Assembly: GCA_965230375.1 (NCBI GenBank) | Contig: CBDDKU010000010.1 | Span: forward strand, 62,001-126,000 | Reading direction: 5' to 3' | Length of the DNA stretch: 64,000 nucleotides | DNA from: CBDDKU01 sp965230375 | GTDB taxonomy: Bacteria; Bacteroidota; Bacteroidia; Flavobacteriales_D; Cryomorphaceae | Shown: positions 43,101 to 50,423 of the stretch, piece after piece | Layout: each line of letters starts with the position of its first letter | Numbering within the stretch: the stretch's first letter is position 1 | Program-made: the position numbers and the translations under genes | The notes under the pieces: model-generated | Seen by the model: only the letters and a program-made list of their open reading frames with translations | The model's database searches: none | What the model was told of the DNA's origin: nothing

Positions 43101-43413
43101 CAATTGTGATACAGCCCGTAGAGTAGGAGCTGTAGTCTTCGAAAATCGGCTTCCAGGTGGTCCCTGCATTTTCCGTTTTAAAAACACCTCCCGAACCCAC
43201 GGCCACATACCAGGTACCTTCATCTGCTGGATGAATAGCGATATCGGCAATGCGTCCGCCCATAAAGGCCGGGCCAATACTCCGAAACTCTAGCCCTTTG
43301 AAATTGGCTTCAGTCCATAGGCTATCTTCTTGAGCCTGAGAGTAGTTGGTGTTAAAAACGGCCGCGAGTAAAAACAGCGCTGCGAGAAACGATCGGTGAT
43401 AAAGTGATTTCAT
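40141..43413 (-). CDS. very large secreted BNR/VPS10-type beta-propeller protein
   Basis: About 1090 residues from the ATG at 43413 (signal peptide HRSFLAALFLLAAVFNTNYSQA; the open frame continues 45 codons upstream without a better start). At least a dozen BNR/sortilin-like repeats with the Asp-box pattern: GGVFKTENAGTTWKPIF, GIYLSEDGGSSWKNMG, GVYKSTDGGETWNRTLG, GLYKSTNRGSSWAKQS, GVFFTHDGGTTWTKLKGG. The C-terminal 300 residues form an FlgD/Ig-like part (GPNGKGFHRIAWDLRYPGSN) and a helical tail. Related proteins are annotated as glycosyl hydrolases, but no catalytic residues are evident; peptidase or binding roles are possible. Its 5' end is duplicated at 45851-45913. Confidence 0.85.
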   Translation of the reverse strand: MKSLYHRSFLAALFLLAAVFNTNYSQAQEDSLWTEANFKGLEFRSIGPAFMGGRIADIAIHPADEGTWYVAVGSGGVFKTENAGTTWKPIFEDYSSYSTGCITIDPNDHERIWLGTGENVGGRHAGFGDGIYLSEDGGSSWKNMGLKESEHISKIIVHPSNSNIIWVAAQGPLWSEGGERGVYKSTDGGETWNRTLGDDKWMGATDMVIDPRNPNRIYAATWERHRTVAAYMGGGPGSGIHRSTDGGETWTKLTSGLPKSNMGKIGLAISPQQPDVLYAAIELDQRKGGLYKSTNRGSSWAKQSDAVSGATGPHYYQELYASPHQYDRLYLMDVRVQVSDDGGKSFRTMKEGDKHSDNHALAFKKSDPDYLLIGTDGGIYESYDLAENWRFINNLPITQFYKLALDDAEPFYNVYGGTQDNSTEGGPSRTDNRQGIQNSDWKVVLGWDGHQPATEPGNPNIMYGQRQEGNLTRIDLATGEVVQIHPQAGPDDPHERYNWDAPILVSPHSPTRIYHGSYRLWKSDDRGDSWDTISGDLTNSYERMELPIMGRKQSVDNAWDLLAMSNYSTITSIAESPVQADLLYVGTDDGLIQVSEDGGDNWRKVRVGFLPGAPPTAYVNNIVADLFDANVVYIALDNHKYGDYKPYLYKSTNKGETWKSISTGIPDRHLVWRLVQDTEKADVLFIGTEFGVFFTHDGGTTWTKLKGGMPNIPVRDIAIQRREDDLVAATFGRSFYVYDDIAVFREVDDESLKAEAKLFSTRDAWWYIPKSHLGFYGKRGSMGAAHYVADNPPFGAVFTYHLSEGYESMAAKRKKEEKEKNKNGEDISFPGWDALQDEKDEIGTKIWLVVSDEAGNEIRKIKGPNGKGFHRIAWDLRYPGSNALLLDTSRSSIGKGPLVMPGTYQVELVKEENGEMTSLSEKQSFEVKKLYEGSVVNPMADQLASFWSEITEVSRRRSALVQDLAISTKAVAALYEGADGTPGLSEEFGAQLNDLRAKTLDLNHEMYGNEIRNQIGEKNPPILGERMFDLYLSGVDNTYGPTPRAMDNLTEIKNLLDEFEGEQKSIRAEVDQLASELYKAGGPAIQGINR

Positions 43414-43446
43414 GGGTTTGAATGTAGTAATAAGGGTTGAAAGAAT
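43384..43446. repeat. 63-bp imperfect direct repeat bounding the accessory island, left copy
   Basis: Covers the first ten or so codons of the BNR gene and its upstream sequence. It aligns without gaps to 45851-45913 with 52 of 63 bases identical by my count, including CATGGGTTTGAA and GGGTTGAAAGAAT. Confidence 0.8.
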
Positions 43447-43675
43447 ACAAGGTATCTGAATATCGGTGGGTACAGTGAAATCACCCTGATGAATACTACT
43501 CCTGTCTTTGATTCTCAGCTTTTTTATCTTTGAAACTTTATGGATCACATTGTTTATTTATTTTGGGTTTGCAGTTATTAAGTGAAGTGCAAACAATTGA
43601 GTTCTTTTCTCAACATATGGAGTTGAGCGAGAGAATTAAATTAGGTTCACTGGATAGGTGAAAATTATTTGCATT
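43447..43675. other. left end of the accessory island, no gene
   Basis: AT-rich. A TATCTTTG at 43525-43532 fits the -7 consensus and could drive the 43676 gene with a leader of about 135 nt, but its -33 partner TTTG is too close (14 nt). Confidence 0.4.
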
Positions 43676-44575
43676 ATGGATAAAAGTAAATGGCTCGTTG
43701 TAGGTGGTAGAGCGGAAATAACAAGTAAACACATAAAGTATATACCAGAGTTCAATAAAAATAGGTTTGGAAAAGATGAGCCTATCGCGGCTTTTGTGAA
43801 AAGTAATGTTGAATTTGAAAACGGACGAATTGAGTTTACTGCTAACCTAAAGGATCCGAAAGGGCAGTGTCAAATTGTATTGGGTATAAACACAGGCCCA
43901 TACTTAAATGTAGGGATCAATACTAATGACAGAGTTTTTGGAATAACAAAATTTGACAATCATTCGAATCAATGGAATCTTCTATCCGGTTCTGGTGATC
44001 TAACCGAGATATCATTGGAGACGGATTACAAAATTTCAATTCATGTTTTTGGATCTATCATTACCTTATATGTTAACGATATAGATGTAGCATCGGCCAT
44101 TCATGAAGTTAGGCAAGCACAACTTCAGTTGGCATTTAGTAGTTTGAAGGAAATAGTAGTAAAAGATTTCAGGGTTATTCACGAAAAGCCTAAGGCTTTT
44201 ATTGTTATGCAGTTTTCAAAAGAATTCAATGAACTGTACGATGAAGTGATAAAACCAGTTTGCCAAGAATTTGGATTAGACTGCGAAAGAGCAGATGAAT
44301 TTTTTTCTGCAAGTCCAATTATTCAGGACATAGTGAACTCATTAAAGTCATCTTCTGTAATTATTGCTGACATTACTCCCGATAACCCTAACGTTTTTTA
44401 TGAATTAGGTTATGCTCACGCTATTGGAAAACCTACAATTCTATTGTGTGATAGAAAGAGAGAAAAGCTACCATTTGATATTTCTGGGTTTAGAACACTT
44501 TTCTACGAGAACTCAATTTCTGGGAAAACTCGTGTAGAGAGTAATTTGAGAAAATATTTGGAGAATATATTTTAG
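43676..44575 (+). CDS. LamG/ConA-like domain fused to a TIR-like (nucleoside 2-deoxyribosyltransferase-like) domain
   Basis: 299 residues from the ATG at 43676 (a GTG at 43658 would add six). Residues in the longer numbering: about 10-175 are a beta-sandwich (NVEFENGRIEFTANLKDP, QIVLGINTGPYLNVGIN, YKISIHVFGSIITLYVND, KDFRVI), like the concanavalin/LamG fold. About 179-285 form a TIR-like Rossmann domain: KAFIVMQFSKEFNELYDEVI, SSVIIADITPDNPNVFYELG with the likely catalytic Glu249, AHAIGKPTILLCDR. This C-terminal type is found in NAD-degrading or nucleotide-sensing effectors of phage defence. There is no signal peptide, so it is cytoplasmic. AT-rich unlike its neighbours. I infer a sensor-plus-effector protein; a deoxyribosyltransferase-like enzyme remains possible. 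Confidence 0.75.
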   Translation: MDKSKWLVVGGRAEITSKHIKYIPEFNKNRFGKDEPIAAFVKSNVEFENGRIEFTANLKDPKGQCQIVLGINTGPYLNVGINTNDRVFGITKFDNHSNQWNLLSGSGDLTEISLETDYKISIHVFGSIITLYVNDIDVASAIHEVRQAQLQLAFSSLKEIVVKDFRVIHEKPKAFIVMQFSKEFNELYDEVIKPVCQEFGLDCERADEFFSASPIIQDIVNSLKSSSVIIADITPDNPNVFYELGYAHAIGKPTILLCDRKREKLPFDISGFRTLFYENSISGKTRVESNLRKYLENIF

Positions 44576-44871
44576 ACTGTAGAGCGCGACTATTCCTGAA
44601 TATGTGGGTTAAACTAGAGATTATCAATGTTATTAAAGTCTTTAGAAAATAGATTATTTGATGTATTCGAATTCTTATCACTCCTTGCTAAATGGGGGTA
44701 ATAAATTGTGATTAAAACTCTCATTAAATAGTTGAGGTTAAAGTATCATTAGATTGTCAGAAGTTTAGCAAGTTAATTGAACAGAAATGTTTCAAGTTGT
44801 GAAGGAAATAAACTGATATTTTGAAGATTAACATTGTCCATTAAACATCGGTAAATGGATTTACTAACAAT
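44576..44871. other. AT-rich gap inside the accessory island
   Basis: No open frame or hairpin of note. It separates the TIR-like gene from the two-gene membrane module, so the latter may have its own promoter. Confidence 0.5.
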
Positions 44872-45267
44872 ATGAAGAACAATTACCAAGATTTTTTCAC
44901 AAGCCTCCTGCTCCACCTTATCTTACCACTAATGCCTTTGGTATTTGAACATAACTATACAGGTTTTATATCTGACCGATCCTTGACTATGACTGCTTCT
45001 ATATATGCCTTCTCTATAGGAGTATCTTCAAGAAATAAAGTAACTCTTGCACTGTGTATTTTAATTGGATTGTTGAACGCAGGCAATTATGGTGCAACAG
45101 TTGCGAAAAGTAACAAGCTTGATGTCATTCCCACTTCGTACGAATTTATACAAATGGGAGCATTTTGGCTCATTGTCCTGATATTCATTATTCATGGCAT
45201 CGAAAGGTGGATAAGGCATATTGGTGAAAATGAGGAATTCATGCTTTTAAAGAAAAGAACAGTATGA
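44872..45267 (+). CDS. small polytopic membrane protein of unknown function
   Basis: 131 residues with about three or four membrane segments (FTSLLLHLILPLMPLVF, LTMTASIYAFSIGVSS, LALCILIGLLNAGNYG, FIQMGAFWLIVLIFIIHGI) and a basic tail (RWIRHIGENEEF, LLKKRTV). No family recognised. Its stop overlaps the start of the next gene by 4 bp (ATGA), so the two products are made together and may form a complex. Base composition is AT-rich like the TIR-like gene. Confidence 0.65.
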   Translation: MKNNYQDFFTSLLLHLILPLMPLVFEHNYTGFISDRSLTMTASIYAFSIGVSSRNKVTLALCILIGLLNAGNYGATVAKSNKLDVIPTSYEFIQMGAFWLIVLIFIIHGIERWIRHIGENEEFMLLKKRTV

Positions 45268-45659
45268 TTGATCATATTGACACAACTACTCTTATTTCAA
45301 TAATTATAGCGACTCTGGGAGTTGCCTATTCAATTAGAACAGTAATACTGAAGGTACGCATTAATAACGCACTTGAACGCAAGATTGCTGAGTCAGAAAT
45401 GGAAAAAAATATAGAGAAGTTCATTCGCATTAGGAATTCAAATTCCAAAATAAAAAGACGTATGCTTTCCGATAAGGAGATTAAAAATGTAATTCAAACA
45501 CTTGAAAATCTTTTAAAAGAATTAGATGAAGTCAAGAGAAAGAGTTTCGTCTCCGATTGGGAAATGAAAACGCAAAAAGATAAACTGAATTATTTGGCGA
45601 AGTTAATCCAAGAAAGTAATGAAAATAGTGAGTTCAAGAAAATTGAACCAATAAAATAG
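45264..45659 (+). CDS. small membrane-anchored coiled-coil protein of unknown function
   Basis: 131 residues: an N-terminal membrane helix (TTLISIIIATLGVAYSIRTV, about 8-27) followed by about 100 charged, strongly helical residues (NNALERKIAESEMEKNIEKF, TLENLLKELDEVKRKSF) that should form a coiled coil in the cytoplasm. Translationally coupled to the preceding polytopic protein. No domain recognised. Confidence 0.65.
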   Translation: MIDHIDTTTLISIIIATLGVAYSIRTVILKVRINNALERKIAESEMEKNIEKFIRIRNSNSKIKRRMLSDKEIKNVIQTLENLLKELDEVKRKSFVSDWEMKTQKDKLNYLAKLIQESNENSEFKKIEPIK

Positions 45660-45850
45660 TATAGTATGAATTGTACGTAGTTGTAATAGAATCCAAATTG
45701 ATGATTTAAATGTTACTACAAATCTGAAATTGAAATAATGATTTGTTAGATAGTTGGATGTTAGTCAAAATGGGAATAGTCCCTTTAGCAGGATTTCGTT
45801 CATGGTACTAGGGGGATTTTCGATTCAATTTCTTTCAAAGCTCGATACCA

Positions 45851-45913
45851 GAGAAATGATCGGTGAAGAAGTGGTGCCATGGGTTTGAAATTACGAATAT
45901 GGGTTGAAAGAAT
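45851..45913. repeat. 63-bp imperfect direct repeat bounding the accessory island, right copy
   Basis: On the minus strand it contains ATG-GCA-CCA-CTT-CTT then HRSFL codons, matching the start of the BNR gene (KSLYHRSFLA) before diverging. It is therefore a gene-start remnant, not a chance match. Confidence 0.78.
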
Positions 45914-45956
45914 TCGGTGCAAAGATTAAGAACTGACCTCGTGTCGCATATTAATT

Positions 45957-46018
45957 AATGACCATTAAAAGCAGCGTTTCACGCTAAATTCCGTATATTG
46001 CATAATATAATGGTCAAT
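45957..46018. promoter_or_regulatory. candidate HipB operator
   Basis: AATGACCATT at 45957-45966 and AATGGTCAAT at 46009-46018 form inverted arms (9 of 10 complementary), the right one ending next to the hipB start. Autoregulation of this kind is usual for hipBA; the sites here are inferred. Confidence 0.45.
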
Positions 46019-46020
46019 TT

Positions 46021-46287
46021 ATGTTTGAAACAGTAGAGATCAAGGATGTGAAGCGGGAGTTGGGTCAGCTAGTAAAAGCTTTGCGTAAACAAAGAAGTTT
46101 ATCGCAGACCCAGTTAGCCAGTAAGTTGAACGTTTCACGCACCACAGTTCAGAACTTGGAGCTTGGTAGAAATGCCAACATCGATACACTTTTAAAAGTC
46201 TTAAAGGAAATGGATCTTCTCGATCAGCTATACGGGGAGATATCTGAAACCAAGGATCAAGTGAATCATTCAAAATCATTGTATTGA
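46021..46287 (+). CDS. hipB: HipB-like antitoxin, XRE helix-turn-helix
   Basis: 88 residues with an XRE helix-turn-helix at about 15-70 (LGQLVKALRKQRSLSQTQLA, LNVSRTTVQNLELG, IDTLLKVLKEMDLLDQL). It is the DNA-binding antitoxin that neutralises HipA and represses the operon. The stop overlaps the hipA start (TGATG). Base composition is intermediate between the AT-rich island and the core genome. Confidence 0.88.
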   Translation: MFETVEIKDVKRELGQLVKALRKQRSLSQTQLASKLNVSRTTVQNLELGRNANIDTLLKVLKEMDLLDQLYGEISETKDQVNHSKSLY

Positions 46288-47552
46288 TGGCTTCGAATCG
46301 AATAATCAACGTCAACTTATTTGGGCAAGAATTGGGAAGGCTTGGCTTAGATGAGAATGGAAGGAAATCGTCCTTTCAATTCAATCCAGCATTTCTGAAG
46401 GATGATTTATTTAAAAACGTTTTTCCCGATACCGGGATAATCAAGCGAACGGAGTACGTTCAATTGTTCAGTCAGTTTGATAATAGAAGTTTTAGGGGGA
46501 TTCCGCCCCAGTTTGCCGACTCGCTTCCCGACATGTTTGGTTCCATTATATTCAAGGAATGGCTTGAACGGAAAGGTCAAAGTCACATTTCTGTACTAGA
46601 GCAGCTAGCTTATGTTGGTAATCGTGGGATGGGAGCACTTGAGTACAAACCGAGTATCGACATCGAAGGGGATTCGATTATAGATTTAGACGAGATCATT
46701 GAAGTATTACAAGAAGTTCTTGATCTAAAAAAGACGACAACGCAGAAGAACTTGAACAGCGAAGCCTTGATTAATATTTTTAAGATAGGTACATCAGCAG
46801 GTGGAGCTAGACCGAAAATCTTGATCTCGGAAGAAAAAGAAACGGGAAGAATTATTCCGGGCGATTTGGAGTATTCGGACAAGTACAATCACTTCCTAGT
46901 GAAGCTCGCTGTCGAAGATGAATTAAAGTATCCTCGGGAGATCGTCGAATATTGCTACTATCTCATAGCTCAAAAAGCTGGGATTCGAATGATGGATTCG
47001 AAACTAATTGATGACAAGCATTTTGCAACATTGAGATTCGATAGACAAAACGGTGAGAAACGACATGTCTTGACGGCTTCTGGAATAACTGGATGGGACT
47101 TTAAGAGTCCAGAACATTCTTCTTATGAAAACTTGTTCAAGCTCGCTTCCTTTTTAAAGGTCCCACATTCACAAATTGAAGAGCTCTTTAAAAGAACGGT
47201 CTTTAATGTGGTCTATGGTAATGTGGATGATCATCTTAAAAATCACTCCTTTATTTACTCTAAAGAAGACGATAGTTGGCATTTATCGCCAGCCTACGAC
47301 ATCACCTTCGCACTCAATCCATTGCTTGATTTTAGAAATCCCAAAAGAGCACTGTCAATCAACGGAAAGAGAAATGGCATCACAGCTCAAGACCTTTTAA
47401 AACTCGCGGATGATTTCACTGTAAAGAATCCAGAAAAGGTGATCAGAGAAGTTCAAACACTCAAGGAAGAGCTAATGGAGCTCTTTAAGATTCATACAAT
47501 TCCACAATTAATTTCGGAGAAAATTAGGCAGAATATCGTCGCACTAATCTGA
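46287..47552 (+). CDS. hipA: HipA-like serine/threonine kinase toxin
   Basis: 421 residues, full length for HipA. The N-terminal subdomain has GQELGRLGLDENGRKSSFQF; then FADSLPDMFG, the nucleotide loop GTSAGGARPKIL, the catalytic VDDHLKNHSFIY (Asp and Asn) and the metal-binding PAYDITFALNP. Homologues phosphorylate glutamyl-tRNA synthetase and cause dormancy. The ATG at 46287 overlaps the hipB stop by one base. All catalytic motifs are intact, so the toxin should be active. Confidence 0.9.
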   Translation: MASNRIINVNLFGQELGRLGLDENGRKSSFQFNPAFLKDDLFKNVFPDTGIIKRTEYVQLFSQFDNRSFRGIPPQFADSLPDMFGSIIFKEWLERKGQSHISVLEQLAYVGNRGMGALEYKPSIDIEGDSIIDLDEIIEVLQEVLDLKKTTTQKNLNSEALINIFKIGTSAGGARPKILISEEKETGRIIPGDLEYSDKYNHFLVKLAVEDELKYPREIVEYCYYLIAQKAGIRMMDSKLIDDKHFATLRFDRQNGEKRHVLTASGITGWDFKSPEHSSYENLFKLASFLKVPHSQIEELFKRTVFNVVYGNVDDHLKNHSFIYSKEDDSWHLSPAYDITFALNPLLDFRNPKRALSINGKRNGITAQDLLKLADDFTVKNPEKVIREVQTLKEELMELFKIHTIPQLISEKIRQNIVALI

Positions 47553-47645
47553 TTAAAAGGGAATAAAAGAAGTAATGGATGCAATTCATGGACTTCTTCT
47601 TTTATTTGACATTCCACTAATGCGTTTAGCCAAATCCACTTTCTT

Positions 47646-49112
47646 ATGAATCGTACGCGTACTCTTATCTTTATTCTAGGCTTACTCGGCTGTCAGCCGG
47701 AAGAATCACCCGTCGAGGACCCTTTTGACCACGTCACCAAATTTGTAGATCAATACAGTCAATCCACAGTGAGTCAAGGAAATGTCAACTCGATGTCGGT
47801 TGCGATTCATAGAAGTGGGAAGACATACCACAATTATTACGGAGAGATAATTTCTGGATCGGGGGAGAAACCCAACGATCAATCGCTCTTCGAGATCGCA
47901 TCTATATCCAAGATTTTCACAGGCTCTCTAGTGGCTAGAGCAGTGGTAGATAAAAAAATTAATCTCGACGATGACATTAGAGTCTATTTGCCTGGAGATT
48001 TTCCGAATTTGGAATTTGAAGGCCAGCCAGTGACCATAAGGGATGTAGTGACTCATACACTCGGATTCCAGACCCCGGAACGGCTCGACGCGGTTTATAA
48101 AAGCATTTTCGCTGGAAATTACGATGAGACCATTTCACACTACGATATGGATGACCTTTTTGATGAATTGGAAACAGTGGAACTGAGCTATAGTCCGGGA
48201 ACTTATTATGATTACAACAACACAGGTCCCGAAATCGCAGCTTATATTTTGGAAGCAGTCTATGGGAAGCCATACCGCGAAATGCTCGCATCATTTCTAA
48301 AAGATCTGGGAATGGAAAACACCTATCTCCAAGATTACGAGAAGCATAAAGGGCGATTGGTGACCGGATATACCGAAGAAGGTGAGCTTGCAACGATTGA
48401 TGGAAATCCGCTCATTGGCGGAGCTTCGGGCATCATTACCACGCTACCTGACTTGGTCAAATTTATGAAGTATCAACTTGAATCAGAAGACCCACTCATT
48501 GCAGAATCGACCAAAATACTCTTTGAAGATGAAGACGAGGTAACAGGCTATTTCTGGGATTTAGGATTTGCCGAGGTGGAAGGGTTTTACTATTACAAAT
48601 CGGGTACATCCAATGGGACTCAAAGCATTATGCTGCTTTGCCCAGACTCAGATTACGGTCAAATCTTGCTTATGAACAATACTTCTGATGAAGCAACCAA
48701 CGATTGGATCAGCTTGTACAATCGCATCGAGTATGACTTGATCAAGTATCCCAAGATCAACTTGTGGTCAATGGTGGAACCAACATTTCGTCAAGATCGA
48801 GCCAAAGGGAAAGAGCAATACATGCAACTTCTGAGCGATACAGCGCAGTATTTTGCCAGTTCCGAATACCTAAATAACGTGGGGTACAGCTATCTTTTTA
48901 ATGAAGACACCGAGATGGCGATATCGGTTTTTGAGCTTGCCATTTCTTCCGATCCCGAGAATTCTAATTTGTACGACAGCCTTGGAGAAGCTTACTTTAT
49001 GGCAAAGAACTACAAAGAGTCGAAGGCCAACTTTGAAATGTCTTTAAAGCTGGATCCATCAAATACGAATGCGAAAGAGTATATTGAAAAGATAGAACGG
49101 ATGATCAGTTGA
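47646..49112 (+). CDS. beta-lactamase-family serine hydrolase lipoprotein with TPR tail
   Basis: 488 residues. Lipobox LGLLGC near residue 16, so membrane-anchored. The class C/DD-peptidase-like domain has SISK (FEIASISKIFTG) as SxxK, YDYNNTG as YxN and YYKSGTSNG as the KSG/KTG box. After about residue 385, two or three TPR helices follow (YLNNVGYSYLFNEDTEMAIS, NLYDSLGEAYFMAKNYKESK). It may act on peptidoglycan peptides or small esters/amides. A stand-alone gene after hipBA. Confidence 0.85.
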   Translation: MNRTRTLIFILGLLGCQPEESPVEDPFDHVTKFVDQYSQSTVSQGNVNSMSVAIHRSGKTYHNYYGEIISGSGEKPNDQSLFEIASISKIFTGSLVARAVVDKKINLDDDIRVYLPGDFPNLEFEGQPVTIRDVVTHTLGFQTPERLDAVYKSIFAGNYDETISHYDMDDLFDELETVELSYSPGTYYDYNNTGPEIAAYILEAVYGKPYREMLASFLKDLGMENTYLQDYEKHKGRLVTGYTEEGELATIDGNPLIGGASGIITTLPDLVKFMKYQLESEDPLIAESTKILFEDEDEVTGYFWDLGFAEVEGFYYYKSGTSNGTQSIMLLCPDSDYGQILLMNNTSDEATNDWISLYNRIEYDLIKYPKINLWSMVEPTFRQDRAKGKEQYMQLLSDTAQYFASSEYLNNVGYSYLFNEDTEMAISVFELAISSDPENSNLYDSLGEAYFMAKNYKESKANFEMSLKLDPSNTNAKEYIEKIERMIS

Positions 49113-49401
49113 ACTGTAATTCCTGAGTGATCAGTACTTGTGTATACAATGTAGGTTTGTAATGGGCAAATGATTTTTATCGTCTTTAAGTGTAGTCTTG
49201 TTAGCAGTATTTCACTTATGTTATTGGGAGGGATATAAGATTCTATACCAGTTAAAAAGTCGAGAACGGAGAAATGAATGGGCACAATGTGATTTCACGT
49301 TATGAAAACACTGATGTAGTTTGATAGAAATTGAGACGATCTGGATATAGAAGCATTGGATACATAGCTATCAACCGATGTTCAAAACACTCAACAAAAT
49401 G
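49113..49401. other. gene-free gap before the dienelactone hydrolase terminator
   Basis: AT-rich DNA between convergent genes; no gene or clear repeat seen. Confidence 0.5.
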
Positions 49402-49432
49402 AAAAGGCGGACTCAGTCCGCCTTTTGTTTTT
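49402..49432 (-). terminator. bidirectional terminator of the dienelactone hydrolase gene
   Basis: AAAAGGCGGAC-TCA-GTCCGCCTTTT, perfect 11-bp stem, T-rich on both sides. Confidence 0.85.
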
Positions 49433-49452
49433 ATAAAATTCTCTTTTCTGTA

Positions 49453-50310
49453 TCAGAACGTTTCCTTCAACAGCATTTGAAGTTCGTTCCAAGATTTTTC
49501 ATCCGCTTCTTTTTGATAGGCCAAGGGCAGATCAAACTTTTTCCCCAGGGAATCAGCCATTGGTGAAGTAAAGGCGTGTACTGCTCCAGGGTAGGAGATG
49601 TACTCATAGTCGGCATTGGCGCTATCGAGAGCTGCCTTAAAGCCTACCACACTTTCTGGCGAGACAAAAGGATCATCGGCTCCATTGCAGACAAGTATTT
49701 TGGCTTTTAAATCTGCGCTTGGCATAACGGGTAGCTGTACACCACTGTGAAATGCGGCAACGGCGTCGAGATCCATTCCAAGGTCGGCCATGGTCAGAGC
49801 CACCGATCCACCGAAACAATAACCGATAGCTGCGATCTTTTCAGGGTCAACATTGGGCTGTTGCTTCAGTAATTCCATAGCAGCCGTAAAGCGATTGGTC
49901 GCTTCGTCCATGTTTGAAAAGACCATTTTCGCAAACTTGCCGGCGTCTTCGGGGTGGGCGGCTTGCTTTCCATCTCCATACATATCAATGGCCAGGGCCA
50001 CGTAGCCCATTTCAGCAAGCATATCGGCTCTTTTTCTAACGTAATCATTGTGTCCCCACCATTCGTGAACCACAATAATCCCGGGCATTTTTTCCGATGC
50101 ATTTTGGTCAGATGCGATATAGCCCTTCATCTTGGTGGAATCGGTTGAGTAAGTCACTTCTTCACCGACGATATTTGGTTCGACAATCTCAGGAACTTCT
50201 GATGCCGGTTCGTCCGCTGAATTTTTATCGGAATTGGTTTTTCCACCTTCTGAACAACTGTAGAAGGAAATCATGAGTCCCATCAATAGGACGAAATTGA
50301 GTCTTTTCAT
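49453..50310 (-). CDS. dienelactone hydrolase family lipoprotein
   Basis: About 285 residues from the ATG at 50310 (signal LNFVLLMGLMISFYSC, lipobox cysteine, followed by a serine/lysine/glutamate linker). The alpha/beta hydrolase domain has IIVVHEWWGHNDYVRKRAD, the nucleophile elbow AIGYCFGGSVAL with a cysteine nucleophile as in dienelactone hydrolases, LVCNGADDPFVSPESV (acid) and YPGAVHAFTSP (histidine). Lipid anchoring places it in the cell envelope. The true substrate is probably not a dienelactone; many relatives are broad esterases. Confidence 0.88.
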   Translation of the reverse strand: MKRLNFVLLMGLMISFYSCSEGGKTNSDKNSADEPASEVPEIVEPNIVGEEVTYSTDSTKMKGYIASDQNASEKMPGIIVVHEWWGHNDYVRKRADMLAEMGYVALAIDMYGDGKQAAHPEDAGKFAKMVFSNMDEATNRFTAAMELLKQQPNVDPEKIAAIGYCFGGSVALTMADLGMDLDAVAAFHSGVQLPVMPSADLKAKILVCNGADDPFVSPESVVGFKAALDSANADYEYISYPGAVHAFTSPMADSLGKKFDLPLAYQKEADEKSWNELQMLLKETF

Positions 50311-50423
50311 TATTGACATAAAACTTTTGTTTGGATGATTAACGCGCTAAGATAGGTAATGGTTTAAGCATGCTCCTTTATCGATGAACTGTATTCTGGG
50401 CGGAAGGATCTTAGAGAATGTTT

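Larger units (their letters stand above)
45660..46020. other. gap between the membrane-protein pair and hipBA
   Basis: Contains the right copy of the 63-bp repeat and the control region of hipBA; no gene. Confidence 0.55.

Noticed and set aside
40141..43413. active glycoside hydrolase
   Set aside because: The protein has BNR/Asp-box propeller repeats, but the acidic catalytic residues of sialidase-type enzymes could not be placed.
45820..45850. seventh CTCGATAC repeat
   Set aside because: Only CTCGATAC itself is present (45841-45848); the second half and the stem are missing.
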